Of a stretch of DNA of 64,000 nucleotides, positions 55,239 to 64,000 are shown piece by piece. Numbering within the stretch: the stretch's first letter is position 1; each line of letters opens with the position of its first letter. The translations under genes and the position numbers were made by a program. The notes beneath the pieces are model-generated. The model saw nothing but the letters and a program-made list of their open reading frames with translations, ran no database searches and was not told where the DNA came from. The DNA comes from Luteimonas chenhongjianii (GTDB lineage Bacteria > Pseudomonadota > Gammaproteobacteria > Xanthomonadales > Xanthomonadaceae). The DNA lies in NCBI RefSeq assembly GCF_002327105.1, contig NZ_CP023406.1, forward strand, positions 2,542,001-2,606,000. The letters are read 5' to 3'.

Positions 55239-58200
55239 TCAGTCAGCCTTACCCGCCTGCAGCGTCATCGACGCCAGCAGTGCGTCGATCGCCATCGGCC
55301 GGCCGAGGTGATAGCCCTGCGCCTGGTCGCAGCCGTGCGCCCGCAGCCATTCGAGCTGTCCCGCCTCCTCGACGCCTTCGGCGATGATCGACAGGCCCAG
55401 CCCATGTCCGAGCGCGATCATCGCCCGGCAGATCGCCGCACTGCGGGAGTCGCGGGTCACGTCGCGGACGAAGCCACGATCGATCTTCAGATGATCCAGC
55501 GGGAGCTCGCGGAGGTAGGCCATGCTCGAAAACCCGGTACCGAAGTCGTCGATCGACAGGCACAACCCCGCCTCCCGCAGGGCGCCCATCAGCGAGCGTG
55601 CATCTTCGGGATGGCGCAACAGCACGCTCTCGGTCAACTCCAGATGCAGCGCATGCGCGGGCAGCTTGTGGCGCTCGAACAGGCGGCGGATCGCGTCGGC
55701 CGACATGCCGGCCTCGAACTGCACGGCCGAGACGTTCACCGCGATCGCCACGTCGCCATGTCCGGCCGCAGCCAGCCGGCTATGCAGGCGTGCGGATTCC
55801 TCGAGCACCCAGGTGCCGATCGGCACGATCAGCCCCGACTCCTCGCACAGCGGGATGAACTGTGCCGGAGGCACGAAGCTGCCGTCGCTCTGGCGCCAGC
55901 GCAACAGGGCTTCGAGCGCGACGACACGTCCCCGGGCCAGATCGAAGATCGGCTGGAAGTGCAGTTCGAACTCGCGATGCTCATGCGCCTGGCGCAGCTG
56001 GCGCACCATCGCCAGCCGCCCCGTCGCCTGTTCGGCCATCGCGGCGCTGTAGGGAACGACCTGCAGGTTCTCGCGCCGCGCGTGCAGCGAGGCGAGCGCC
56101 GCATTGCCGATGACCTTCTCGGCGCCGCCGTCCTCGCACGTGCCGATTGCCAGACCGATCCATGCGCCCAGCGGGAACGTGCCACCTTCCGCCTCGACGG
56201 GCCGGCCGATGGCGTCCACGAGCGCTGCGACCATCGCGTCCATTTGGCCCGGATCGAGCGCGGCGATGACGAAGGTCTGCGAGGGCAGGTAGCCACTGAC
56301 CCCGCAGTCCTCGGCCACGCGACGGAAGCGTGCGGCCACTTCGCACAGGATGCTTTCGCCAGCGCGCCGGCCCTGCGTCGGCGCAACCAGTTCGAGATCG
56401 CGCAACTGCAGGTAGGCCACCGCGAACCCATTGCCCGCCTTTGCCGCGCAATGCGCGTCCAGCTGCTCGGCCAGTGCAGGCAGGTTGAGCATGCCGGTGG
56501 TGACGTCATGGCTGGCGCGCCAGGCCAAGGCCCGCTCGTAGCTCGCCTGTGCACCGATGTCTTCGGCGAGTACCAGACGCGCCTGCCGCCCGTCGAGTTC
56601 GATCGTGCGTGCATGCATGCGCACTTCGACGAGGCGCCCGTCGCGCGCCTTCAGGAGCCAGTTCCGTTGCAACCCGTCCGGCCCTCCCCCGTCCAGCAGC
56701 ACCTCGCGACCGGCCGCATGGTCCTGCGGCGCGAGCAGATGGATGACCGAAAGATTCTGCAGGTCTTCGCGGCTGTAACCGTAGGTGTCGACCGCCGCCT
56801 CGTTGACCGCCAGGAACCGCAGATCCTCGAGATCGTAGACCCATGAGGGCAACGGGTTGCGCTCGAACAGATGACGGAACTGCTGCTCCGCAAGCGCCAT
56901 GCGCGACTGTGCGTCGCGGCGTTCGGTGATGTCGGTGACCGTCCCCGTCATCACCGCCCCGCCGCGGTCGTTGATGGTCGCGCCACGTGCCTTCAGCCAG
57001 CGCATGCCGCCGTCGGGGAGACAGACACGATATTCCTGCGCAAACGGCAACCCGTCCTCCTGCAGGGCCAGGAGTTCGCAGCGCACCCGCTCCCGGTCGT
57101 CTTCGTGGAGACGGTCGAAGAGTGCTTCGAACGGCACGTGACCTTCCCGGCGCTCCAGGCCGAAAAGCGCTGCCATCTCCTCGGTGACGCGCACATGCTC
57201 CGCACCGGGCGACAACCGCCATACCCCGGTCGCCGACGCCAGCTGCGCCTGCTGAAGCCAGTCCGCCTGCTCGGCCACCGCTGCGGCCAGGCCCACCCGA
57301 GCCCGCTCGTCCCGGCGCGCGCGGCGCAGAACGACAGCGAATCCGAGCCAGTAGAACCCGGCAATGCCCAGCGCTGCGGCCGAGTACAGACGCCATGGTG
57401 CGAGCGCTTCGTGCAGCCCGATGCCCGCGCTGACGACAAAGGGATACTCACTGGTGCCGCTGAAGGTGAAGGCCCGCCTGATGCCATCGAGCGGGCTCAC
57501 CCCTTCATCGATCAGCCGGCCATCGCCGTGGGCGAGCTGGCCGGGGAGTTCGACCTGCCGCCCCACGTGTCGGCCCTCTCCGAACCGGGCCAGGACCACA
57601 CCGTCACGCGTGTAGACCGTCGCGCTGCCATCGCGCCCGATATCGAGCGCGTTGACCATCCACTCCAGCTCGCGGGTCCGGAACATCGCGACCAGCCAGC
57701 CCCCGTCCGCCATCCGCATCGCCAGAGGCAGCAGCCATTCGCCGGAATGCCGCAGCAGCGGACCCGCGGTCAACGGCGCGGCGCCCGGGGTCAGGGTCGC
57801 GAGCCACTCGGCGACCTGCTCCCGACCGCCCGGATACGCCGTACCGGTGGTGCCCGCGTTGCCGGTGCTGCCGTAGACCACGATGCGTTCGATCTCGTCG
57901 TGCCGGGCGACCACGGCGTTGATCGAGAATTCGAGGTGCGTCGCGGCGAGATCGTCGGCACGTTCGCCGAAGAACGCGCGCTCGGCGGCGATCCCCTCCA
58001 TTGCCCGCTCGAGGTTCCGCATTTCGTAGTAGACCGGGCGATCGATTCCGTTGGCCAGCGCCACACTCTGGCGGAATGCGGCTTCCAGACGCGCCTGCCG
58101 ATCGAACAGCATCAGGGCGCCGAGCCCGATCATGAGCACCAGGCCAAGCCAGAGGCCGATGTTGCGTATCGCGCGCACCGAGCGCATGCGCCTGGTGGTC

Positions 58201-58280
58201 AGTTGCGGTTCGCTCACCTGTCGGCCGCTCCGTACAACAGTCTTGGCCCCATATTGCCTCCCAACCCGACCGCGTGCCAT
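55239..58280 (-). CDS. Membrane sensor PAS-PAS-(degenerate GGDEF)-EAL phosphodiesterase
   Basis: Cyclic-di-GMP signalling protein of 1013 residues from the chosen ATG. TM helix about 40-59, periplasmic CACHE-like sensor about 60-298, second TM about 299-318, PAS about 345-455 and 465-580. A GGDEF-like domain follows with the signature replaced (GYLPSQ), so it is not a cyclase. The EAL domain (about 760-1005) has EALLRW, NVSAVQF, ELTES, DDFGTG, KIDRGF, EGVE and QGYHLGRP, all catalytic residues, so phosphodiesterase activity is predicted. GGAG lies eight bases before this ATG. Starts at 58364, 58217 (GTG) or 58187 are possible; none changes the domains. Confidence 0.9.
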   Translation of the reverse strand: MARGRVGRQYGAKTVVRSGRQVSEPQLTTRRMRSVRAIRNIGLWLGLVLMIGLGALMLFDRQARLEAAFRQSVALANGIDRPVYYEMRNLERAMEGIAAERAFFGERADDLAATHLEFSINAVVARHDEIERIVVYGSTGNAGTTGTAYPGGREQVAEWLATLTPGAAPLTAGPLLRHSGEWLLPLAMRMADGGWLVAMFRTRELEWMVNALDIGRDGSATVYTRDGVVLARFGEGRHVGRQVELPGQLAHGDGRLIDEGVSPLDGIRRAFTFSGTSEYPFVVSAGIGLHEALAPWRLYSAAALGIAGFYWLGFAVVLRRARRDERARVGLAAAVAEQADWLQQAQLASATGVWRLSPGAEHVRVTEEMAALFGLERREGHVPFEALFDRLHEDDRERVRCELLALQEDGLPFAQEYRVCLPDGGMRWLKARGATINDRGGAVMTGTVTDITERRDAQSRMALAEQQFRHLFERNPLPSWVYDLEDLRFLAVNEAAVDTYGYSREDLQNLSVIHLLAPQDHAAGREVLLDGGGPDGLQRNWLLKARDGRLVEVRMHARTIELDGRQARLVLAEDIGAQASYERALAWRASHDVTTGMLNLPALAEQLDAHCAAKAGNGFAVAYLQLRDLELVAPTQGRRAGESILCEVAARFRRVAEDCGVSGYLPSQTFVIAALDPGQMDAMVAALVDAIGRPVEAEGGTFPLGAWIGLAIGTCEDGGAEKVIGNAALASLHARRENLQVVPYSAAMAEQATGRLAMVRQLRQAHEHREFELHFQPIFDLARGRVVALEALLRWRQSDGSFVPPAQFIPLCEESGLIVPIGTWVLEESARLHSRLAAAGHGDVAIAVNVSAVQFEAGMSADAIRRLFERHKLPAHALHLELTESVLLRHPEDARSLMGALREAGLCLSIDDFGTGFSSMAYLRELPLDHLKIDRGFVRDVTRDSRSAAICRAMIALGHGLGLSIIAEGVEEAGQLEWLRAHGCDQAQGYHLGRPMAIDALLASMTLQAGKAD

Positions 58281-58419
58281 CTGCAACGCTCCGCGCCCCG
58301 CGCCGCGCCAGAGATCAGTCTGGAACATCGATGCATCGTCATCGAACTCCGCTGCGGCGTTCACGGCCTTTTACCGGGAAAACCGTCATGGTCGGTCCAC
58401 TTCCAGGCAGGGACATGTC

Positions 58420-58722
58420 ATGTCGAAAAACCACGCGCCCCCCGGCCCGAACTCCGACAAGCCCCCGCGGACCGCCAATGTGGGCGTCAACGATCGCAAG
58501 GCCTCCAAGGCGGACGACTACGCCCACGACAACAATCGCTCGGCCGAGGGAAACGACGCATCGCTGACCAGCGGGCCGGCCTTCGAGCGCCGCGTACATG
58601 CCGATGGCTCGGTCAGCGGCGCCCCGCCGGAGATCGACGACGAGACCTCCGGCGAAGTCAATGCGGAACAGGGAAAAAGCGCTGCTACTCCGGCGCGCAA
58701 GGGCCCGGCTGGCGCGAGCTGA
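58420..58722 (+). CDS. Small hydrophilic, probably disordered protein (100 aa)
   Basis: Not recognised. Rich in Asp, Asn, Gly, Pro, Ala and Lys, with no hydrophobic core, cysteine or membrane segment. Blocks such as RKASKADDYAHDNNRSAEGN and SGPAFERRVHADGSVSG suggest an unstructured polypeptide. AGGGA lies about nine bases before the ATG. It diverges from the EAL gene across about 140 bp. Composition resembles small stress-type hydrophilins, but no family is assigned. Confidence 0.6.
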   Translation: MSKNHAPPGPNSDKPPRTANVGVNDRKASKADDYAHDNNRSAEGNDASLTSGPAFERRVHADGSVSGAPPEIDDETSGEVNAEQGKSAATPARKGPAGAS

Positions 58723-59186
58723 GCGGTCGCACCCGTACCGCGGGTCGATGGCGGCCAGCGCGCCTCAGGAACGCGTCCGAAGGGAATCGGAATACGGCAC
58801 TGCAACTACCTGCATGTCCGCGTGGCCGGTACCGTGAGCAGTGCGCGCTCAGAAACGGTCCACGCGCTTCGGCGGCGACACAAAAAGCGCTCCCTCCGGA
58901 TCGCAGATCCAAGCTTGAGTCTGGGCTGGTCGCTTCGCGCGACGCCCGTCGTCCACGGACCGCTGTGTGATGGCGGTCGCGCGCGGGGACTGCGGCACGG
59001 GAGTGTCTTGGATCGAGTCCGACCCCCGCAAGACGGTCCGGTTGCACACGCAAGGAACTCGCGACCGCGCAGCGCGATCCCCACCCCGCTTTCCAACTGT
59101 CTGGCCCCGTACCAGCCGCGTGCACCCGCGCAGGACAGACGGCGATCCCCTAGAATCCGCACCGTCCTCACCCCCGGAGTCTTCGC
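58723..59186. other. Intergenic stretch upstream of pyrH
   Basis: 464 bp. No supported gene: the open frames on both strands are Arg/Ser-rich and lack starts. A -10-like TAGAAT sits at 59151. The rpsB-tsf genes that commonly precede pyrH are absent here. Confidence 0.5.
59151..59156 (+). promoter_or_regulatory. Candidate -10 of pyrH
   Basis: TAGAAT (5 of 6) 30 bp upstream of the pyrH ATG; -35 not evident. Confidence 0.4.
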
Positions 59187-59915
59187 ATGTCCTCATCCCC
59201 TCTCGCGTACCGCCGCGTCCTGCTCAAGGTGTCCGGCGAGGCCCTGATGGGAGGAGAGGACTATGGCATCGATCCCAAGGTGATCGGACGTCTTGCCGAC
59301 GAGGTCATCGAGGCCCAGAAGGCTGGCGCCGAGGTCGGCGTGGTCATCGGCGGCGGCAACATCTTCCGCGGCGCGGGCCTGGCGGCCGGCGGTATGGACC
59401 GGGTCACCGGCGACCAGATGGGCATGCTGGCCACCGTGATCAACGCGCTGGCGATGCAGGACGCGCTGGAGAAGCGCGGCGCTCGCGTCCGCGTGATGAG
59501 TGCGATCAAGATCAACGACGTCTGCGAGGACTACATCCGCCGCCGCGCGATCCGCCACCTGGAAAAGGGCCGCATCGGGATCTTCGCCGCAGGCACGGGC
59601 AATCCGTTCTTCACTACCGATTCGGGCGCCGCGCTGCGCGCGATCGAGATCGGCGCCGACCTGCTGCTCAAGGCGACCAAGGTCGACGGCGTCTACGACG
59701 CGGATCCGAAAAAGTTCCCCGATGCCAAACGCTACGACCGCCTGACCTATGACGAAGTGCTCGGCCAGGGCCTCGAAGTGATGGATACCGCGGCCTTCGC
59801 GCTGGCCCGCGACTCGGATCTGCCCCTGCGCATTTTCGACATGAGCCAGCCGGGCGTGCTGCTGCGCATCCTGCGGGGCGAGAACATCGGCACGCTGGTG
59901 CAGGGCCGCGCCTGA
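59187..59915 (+). CDS. pyrH: Uridylate kinase
   Basis: Phosphorylates UMP to UDP, the committed step to all pyrimidine triphosphates. Amino-acid-kinase fold, 242 residues. Motifs: LLKVSGEAL (about 12-20), [10 protein letters not shown] (about 53-62), [17 protein letters not shown] (about 138-154) and [10 protein letters not shown] (about 167-176). CGGAG precedes the ATG. First gene of the pyrH-frr-uppS-cdsA-dxr-rseP block. Confidence 0.97.
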   Translation: MSSSPLAYRRVLLKVSGEALMGGEDYGIDPKVIGRLADEVIEAQKAGAEVGVVIGGGNIFRGAGLAAGGMDRVTGDQMGMLATVINALAMQDALEKRGARVRVMSAIKINDVCEDYIRRRAIRHLEKGRIGIFAAGTGNPFFTTDSGAALRAIEIGADLLLKATKVDGVYDADPKKFPDAKRYDRLTYDEVLGQGLEVMDTAAFALARDSDLPLRIFDMSQPGVLLRILRGENIGTLVQGRA

Positions 59916-59981
59916 TCCGACGCAGTACCCAGACGTCGCTTCGCCGGCGCGCGGCCGGCCCCGTCGCAGGGCCCGGCCGTT

Positions 59982-59987
59982 TATAAT
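59982..59987 (+). promoter_or_regulatory. Consensus -10 upstream of frr
   Basis: Perfect TATAAT 32 bp before the frr ATG, in the 104-bp pyrH-frr spacer. No good -35. Suggests an internal promoter for frr and downstream genes. Confidence 0.55.
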
Positions 59988-60019
59988 CGGGCGATTCTGC
60001 ACACGGACCGGGCCCGCTC

Positions 60020-60577
60020 ATGCTCAACGACATCAAGAAAGATACCCAGACCCGCATGGCCAAGAGCGTCGAAGCGCTCAGGCACACGCTGGTCAAGGTG
60101 CGCACCGGCCGCGCCACGAGCGCCCTGGTCGACCACATCAAGGTCAACTACCACGGCTCGGAGATGCCGCTGAGCCAGGTCGCCAGCATCTCGGTGTCCG
60201 ATGCGCGTTCGCTCGTGATCACGCCCTGGGAGAAGCAGATCGTCGGCGCGATCGAGAAGGCGATCCTCGGCTCCGACCTGGGCCTGACCCCGAACACTGC
60301 CGGGACCACGATCCGCCTCAACCTGCCCGCGCTGACCGAGGAGCGCCGCAAGGAGCTGTCCAAGGTCGTGCATGGCGAAGGCGAGGACAGCAAGGTGGCG
60401 ATCCGCAACATCCGCCGCGATGCCAACCAGCAGATCAAGGAGCTCCTGAAGGAGAAGCTGGTGTCGGAGGACGACGTGCGCCGCAGCGAGGACGAAATCC
60501 AGAAGATCACCGATTCGGCGATCAAGGACGTCGACGAGGTCGTCAAGGCCAAGGAACAGGAACTGATGACGGTCTGA
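60020..60577 (+). CDS. frr: Ribosome recycling factor
   Basis: Splits post-termination ribosomes together with EF-G. 185 residues, usual length. Conserved blocks: LVKVRTGRATSALVDHI near the N-terminus, RKELSKVVHGEGEDSKVAIRNIRRDAN in the three-helix bundle, and a C-terminal helix ending VVKAKEQELMTV. Confidence 0.98.
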   Translation: MLNDIKKDTQTRMAKSVEALRHTLVKVRTGRATSALVDHIKVNYHGSEMPLSQVASISVSDARSLVITPWEKQIVGAIEKAILGSDLGLTPNTAGTTIRLNLPALTEERRKELSKVVHGEGEDSKVAIRNIRRDANQQIKELLKEKLVSEDDVRRSEDEIQKITDSAIKDVDEVVKAKEQELMTV

Positions 60578-60596
60578 CGGCCCGGCCGCAGTCCGC

Positions 60597-61367
60597 ATGA
60601 ACGTTTCGACCCCGTCCGCGTCCATACCGCGCCACGTCGCCGTCATCATGGACGGCAACGGGCGTTGGGCGGCCCGCCGCCGGCGCCCGCGCGCGATCGG
60701 CCATCGCGCCGGCGCCCGCACAGTGAACCTGTGCATCGATTTCTGCCTCGCGCGTGGCATCGGCGCGCTGACCCTGTTCGCCTTCTCCAGCGAGAACTGG
60801 GGGCGTCCGGAGGAGGAAGTCGGCGCGCTGATGAAACTGTTCGTGGGTGCGCTCGACCGTGAAGTGGACGAGCTGCACCGGCGCGGCGTGCGACTGCGCT
60901 TCATCGGCGACCGTCGCCGGTTCAGTGAGGCGATCCGCGGCAGGATGGCTGCGGCCGAAGCACGGACCGCCGACAACACTCGGCTGACGCTCACCGTCGC
61001 TGCCAGTTACGGCGGCCGTCAGGACATCGCGATGGCCGCGCGCAGCCTTGCCGAAGACGTCGCCGCCGGCCGCCTGCGCCCCGATGAGGTCGACGAGGCC
61101 GCGCTCGGCGCGCGCGTGGCATTGGCGGACCTGCCAGCGCCGGATCTGTTCATCCGCACCGGCGGGGACCTGCGCATCAGCAATTTCCTGCTGTGGCAGC
61201 TGGCGTATACCGAATTGTGGTTCACCGAAACCCTCTGGCCCGAGCTCGGCATCGAGGAACTGGAGCAGGCGTTGGGGGCGTATGCCTCGCGGGAACGCCG
61301 CTTCGGGCTGACCGGCGAGCAGATCGCCAACGCGCAGGACGCAGTGCCCGGGGAGGGCCACTCATGA
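60597..61367 (+). CDS. uppS: Undecaprenyl pyrophosphate synthase
   Basis: cis-prenyltransferase making the C55 lipid carrier for peptidoglycan and O-antigen. 256 residues. Motifs: [13 protein letters not shown] (about 13-25, catalytic Asp in DGNGRW), [13 protein letters not shown] (about 59-71) and [19 protein letters not shown] (about 183-201). The stop overlaps the cdsA start. Confidence 0.97.
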   Translation: MNVSTPSASIPRHVAVIMDGNGRWAARRRRPRAIGHRAGARTVNLCIDFCLARGIGALTLFAFSSENWGRPEEEVGALMKLFVGALDREVDELHRRGVRLRFIGDRRRFSEAIRGRMAAAEARTADNTRLTLTVAASYGGRQDIAMAARSLAEDVAAGRLRPDEVDEAALGARVALADLPAPDLFIRTGGDLRISNFLLWQLAYTELWFTETLWPELGIEELEQALGAYASRERRFGLTGEQIANAQDAVPGEGHS

Positions 61368-62203
61368 CACGCACCCGGATCCTCGCCGCCCTGCTGATGG
61401 CGCCCATCGCCATCGCAGCCGTCCTGTTGCTCAATACGCCGTGGATAGCCGCGGTTTCGGCGATCGTGTTCCTCACCGCGCTATGGGAATGGCTGCGGCT
61501 GGCCGACATCGACGACACGCTCGCGCGTACTGCGCTGCTGCTGCTGAACCTGCTGCTGATGGTCGCCGTGGTCTGGGCCTCGGCGACCGGCGGCGGGTCG
61601 CTGGTGCTGCTGAAGATGCTGGCGATGGCAGGCGTGGCCTGGTGGCTGCTGGCGACGCTGTGGCTGCGCCACTACGATTTCGCGTCCGACCACGACACCC
61701 GGGCGCGTGTGTTCAAGCTCGCTGCCGGCACCCTGGCGGTGATCCCGGCCTGGGCCGCGCTGTGCGTCATCCACGCGGGCGAAAACGGGGGACACGGCAA
61801 CCGCTGGCTGCTGCTGGCGCTGGCCATCGTGTGGGCCACCGACACCGGCGCCTATTTCACCGGCCGCAAGTTCGGCAAGCACAAGCTGGCGCCGCGGATC
61901 AGCCCCAACAAGACCATCGAGGGACTCGTTGGCGGCCTCGTTGCGGGCGTGCTCGTGGCGGTCGCGTTCGCGCCACTGGCCGGCGCCAGCCTCGCGCAGC
62001 TGCCGCTGGTCGCCCTGGTCGCGGTGGCGACGGTGCTGGCCTCGGTGGTCGGCGACCTGTTCGAGAGCCTGCTCAAGCGGCACGTGGGGGCCAAGGACTC
62101 GGGCACCCTGATCCCCGGCCACGGCGGCGTTCTCGACCGTCTCGACAGCGTGCTGGCGGCGTTGCCGGTGTTCGCCTTCGGGCAGATCTGGCTCGGTTTC
62201 TGA
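61364..62203 (+). CDS. cdsA: Phosphatidate cytidylyltransferase
   Basis: Integral membrane enzyme making CDP-diacylglycerol, the substrate of PssA encoded at 35.9 kb. 279 residues, several helices. The C-terminal signature [20 protein letters not shown] contains the metal-binding Asp residues. ATGA overlap with uppS. Confidence 0.96.
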   Translation: MTRTRILAALLMAPIAIAAVLLLNTPWIAAVSAIVFLTALWEWLRLADIDDTLARTALLLLNLLLMVAVVWASATGGGSLVLLKMLAMAGVAWWLLATLWLRHYDFASDHDTRARVFKLAAGTLAVIPAWAALCVIHAGENGGHGNRWLLLALAIVWATDTGAYFTGRKFGKHKLAPRISPNKTIEGLVGGLVAGVLVAVAFAPLAGASLAQLPLVALVAVATVLASVVGDLFESLLKRHVGAKDSGTLIPGHGGVLDRLDSVLAALPVFAFGQIWLGF

Positions 62204-62205
62204 AA

Positions 62206-63402
62206 ATGCAGAACGCGACGGCAGACTTTCGCAAGGTTGCGGTGCTGGGCGCCACCGGTTCGATCGGCACCTCGGCGCTGGATGTCGTCGCCCGGCATCC
62301 GGACCGCATGCGCGCCAGCGTGCTCGGCGCCGGGCGCGATGTCGACGGACTGGTCGCGCTTTGCGCCGCGCACCGCCCGGACCATGCGGTGATCGCCGAT
62401 CCCGCCCTGCACGATGCGCTGGCGCAGGGGCTGCGTGATGCGCGGCTCGCGACCACGCCGCACGCAGGCATGGCCGCATTCGATGCGCTCGCCAGTGATG
62501 CCGACGCCTGTGACACCGTGGTCGCCGCCATCGTCGGCGCCGCGGGGCTGGATTCCACGCTCGCAGCGCTGCGCGCCGGCAAGCGCGTGCTGCTTGCGAA
62601 CAAGGAATCTCTGGTGCTCGCCGGCGGACTGATGATGCAGGCCGCGCGCGAGGCCGGTGCGGTGATCGTGCCGATCGACAGCGAACACAATGCGATCCAC
62701 CAGTGCCTGCCGCCGGGGGGCGACTGTGGCGGTGTGTCCAGGATCATCCTGACCGCATCGGGCGGGCCGTTCCGAGGCCGCAGCCGGGAATCGCTGGCCG
62801 ATGTCACGCCCGCCCAGGCCATCGCCCATCCCAAATGGTCGATGGGGCCGAAGATCTCGGTCGATTCGGCCACCCTGATGAACAAGGGGCTCGAATTGAT
62901 CGAGGCGCATCACCTGTTCGACATGCCCGCCGACCGGCTGGACGTGCTGGTGCATCCGCAGAGTCTGGTGCATTCCTTCGTGGAGTTCGTCGACGGCTCC
63001 ACCCTCGCCCAGCTTGGCCTCCCCGACATGCGCACTGCGCTGGCGGTAGGACTGGGGCATCCGCACCGCATCGCCTCCGGTGTGCCCGGGCTCGACCTGT
63101 TGCGCCACGGCCAGCTGGACTTCGAGGCCCCCGACCACGACGCCTTCCCGTGCCTGGGCCTGGCGCGCGCGGCGCTGGTGGCCGGCGGCACTGCGCCTGC
63201 GGTGCTCAACGCAGCCAATGAAATCGCAGTTTCAGCCTTTCTTCAGGGGCAACTGCGTTTTCTGGCCATCCCGGCGCTGGTCGAGCACGTGCTCGCCGCG
63301 CTCCCTGCCGCGCCTGCCGCGACGCTGGACGTGTTGCGCGATGCCGACGCACGCGCCCGCGCCGCCGCGACGCAGGCGCTCGAAACCGGCGTGATCCATT
63401 GA
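62206..63402 (+). CDS. dxr: 1-deoxy-D-xylulose 5-phosphate reductoisomerase
   Basis: Second enzyme of the MEP isoprenoid pathway; its product ultimately feeds UppS. 398 residues. NADPH-binding [16 protein letters not shown] (about 13-28), [13 protein letters not shown] (about 125-137), metal-binding [13 protein letters not shown] (about 151-163) and ASGGPFRG, then [19 protein letters not shown]. It starts two bases after the cdsA stop. Confidence 0.97.
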   Translation: MQNATADFRKVAVLGATGSIGTSALDVVARHPDRMRASVLGAGRDVDGLVALCAAHRPDHAVIADPALHDALAQGLRDARLATTPHAGMAAFDALASDADACDTVVAAIVGAAGLDSTLAALRAGKRVLLANKESLVLAGGLMMQAAREAGAVIVPIDSEHNAIHQCLPPGGDCGGVSRIILTASGGPFRGRSRESLADVTPAQAIAHPKWSMGPKISVDSATLMNKGLELIEAHHLFDMPADRLDVLVHPQSLVHSFVEFVDGSTLAQLGLPDMRTALAVGLGHPHRIASGVPGLDLLRHGQLDFEAPDHDAFPCLGLARAALVAGGTAPAVLNAANEIAVSAFLQGQLRFLAIPALVEHVLAALPAAPAATLDVLRDADARARAAATQALETGVIH

Positions 63403-63411
63403 GCATTCGTG

Positions 63412-64000
63412 ATGTCTGAATTCCTCGGCTCGGTGTGGTGGCTCATCGTCAGCCTCGGCGTGCTGGTGACCTTCCACGAGTTCGGACATTTCTGGGTCGC
63501 GCGGCGCTGCGGGGTACGCGTGCTGCGGTTCTCGATCGGGTTCGGGCGGCCGCTGTGGTCGCGGCGCGGCAAGGACGGCACCGTCTACCAGGTCGCGATG
63601 ATCCCGCTCGGCGGCTACGTCAAGATGCTCGACGAGCGCGAAGGCCCCGTGCCCGAAGCCGAGGCGCACGCGGCATTCAACCGCGCCTCGGTCTGGAAGC
63701 GCATCGCCATCGTCGCGGCCGGGCCGGTCGCGAACCTGATCCTGTGCGTCGCCCTGCTGTGGGCGATGTTCGTCATCGGAAGGCCGGACTACGCGCCGGT
63801 CGTCGGCCAGTCCAGCGGGATTGCCGAGGCCTCGGGCCTGCGCCGGGACGACCGCATCGACGCCGTCGGCGAACGCGCGACCCCCACCTGGATGGAAGTG
63901 CAGCTGGCCCTGCTCCCGGCCGCGCTCGACCGCCACGACATCGCGCTGCAGGTGCGCGACGCCGACGACCGGGAGGTCGTCCGCGACCTGCGCCTGTCCA
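63412..64000 (+). CDS. rseP: Site-2 metalloprotease RseP (C-terminus beyond right edge)
   Basis: Intramembrane zinc protease that cleaves anti-sigma factor RseA in the sigma-E envelope stress response. 196 residues are visible: first transmembrane segment with VTFHEFGHFWVARR (HExxH at about 22-26), MIPLGGYVKMLDER, the second helix (IAIVAAGPVANLILCVALL), and the beginning of the first PDZ domain (PVVGQSSGIAEASGLRRDD). The LDG-containing second half and second PDZ lie past the window. In related genomes bamA follows; that cannot be seen here. Confidence 0.96.
   Translation, partial: MSEFLGSVWWLIVSLGVLVTFHEFGHFWVARRCGVRVLRFSIGFGRPLWSRRGKDGTVYQVAMIPLGGYVKMLDEREGPVPEAEAHAAFNRASVWKRIAIVAAGPVANLILCVALLWAMFVIGRPDYAPVVGQSSGIAEASGLRRDDRIDAVGERATPTWMEVQLALLPAALDRHDIALQVRDADDREVVRDLRLS

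Overview
The window comes from a GC-rich gammaproteobacterium, most likely a member of the Xanthomonadaceae/Lysobacteraceae (Lysobacter or Luteimonas type). I infer this from gene content and arrangement, without a database search: a contiguous ccmABCDEFGHI cluster, a class III PHA synthase pair (phaE-phaC), a MetX-like acyltransferase of the Xanthomonas type, a proline-rich 'transmembrane repetitive' protein, a divergent rluC/rne pair, and a pyrH-frr-uppS-cdsA-dxr-rseP block. No insertion sequence, prophage, CRISPR array or integrase was seen. The window reads as chromosomal backbone with a few accessory islands.

Layout. 1-7.4 kb (minus): a tripartite RND efflux operon (membrane fusion lipoprotein and two RND permeases; the second runs off the left edge). 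7.6-8.5 kb: two small c-type cytochromes. 8.6-16 kb: the repetitive membrane protein, nfuA, phhB, rluC and rne with a long leader and a strong terminator. 16.2-19.3 kb: a GacA/UvrY-like response regulator, an SCO1/SenC copper protein, a YbdL-like aminotransferase and a DUF3293 protein. 19.4-26.2 kb: cytochrome c maturation. 26.4-30.1 kb: a MetX-family acyltransferase, a cysteine dioxygenase and a DUF885 lipoprotein. 30.7 kb: tRNA-Leu(CAA). 30.9-35.8 kb: an NRDE protein, a proline-rich membrane protein and the phaE-phaC-pspC-zincin operon. 35.9 kb: pssA. 36.6-39.0 kb: a tightly overlapped five-gene membrane cassette (SPFH, 2-TM protein, Arc-type ribbon-helix-helix protein, DUF4177-like protein, CPBP intramembrane protease).

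39.5-44.5 kb: an M15 peptidase, DUF423 and SRPBCC membrane proteins, and a DesKR-like two-component pair. 44.7-47.7 kb: a GNAT acetyltransferase coupled to minCDE and followed by a small zincin. 47.8-54.8 kb: an M2 dipeptidase, a Bcr/CflA exporter, and gcvP behind a tandem glycine riboswitch. 55.2-58.7 kb: a sensor EAL protein and a small disordered protein. 59.2-64 kb: pyrH to rseP (UMP kinase, ribosome recycling, undecaprenyl-PP synthesis, CDP-diacylglycerol, the MEP pathway and site-2 protease), truncated at the right edge.

The most interesting structure is the 36.6-39.0 kb cassette. Two perfect TGATATCA palindromes, 11 bp apart centre to centre, overlap a predicted promoter just upstream of the SPFH gene. 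This is the geometry expected for an Arc-like repressor, and the third gene of the same operon encodes one. I propose a self-regulated membrane-microdomain/protease module. The regulatory wiring is inference; the sequence elements are directly visible.
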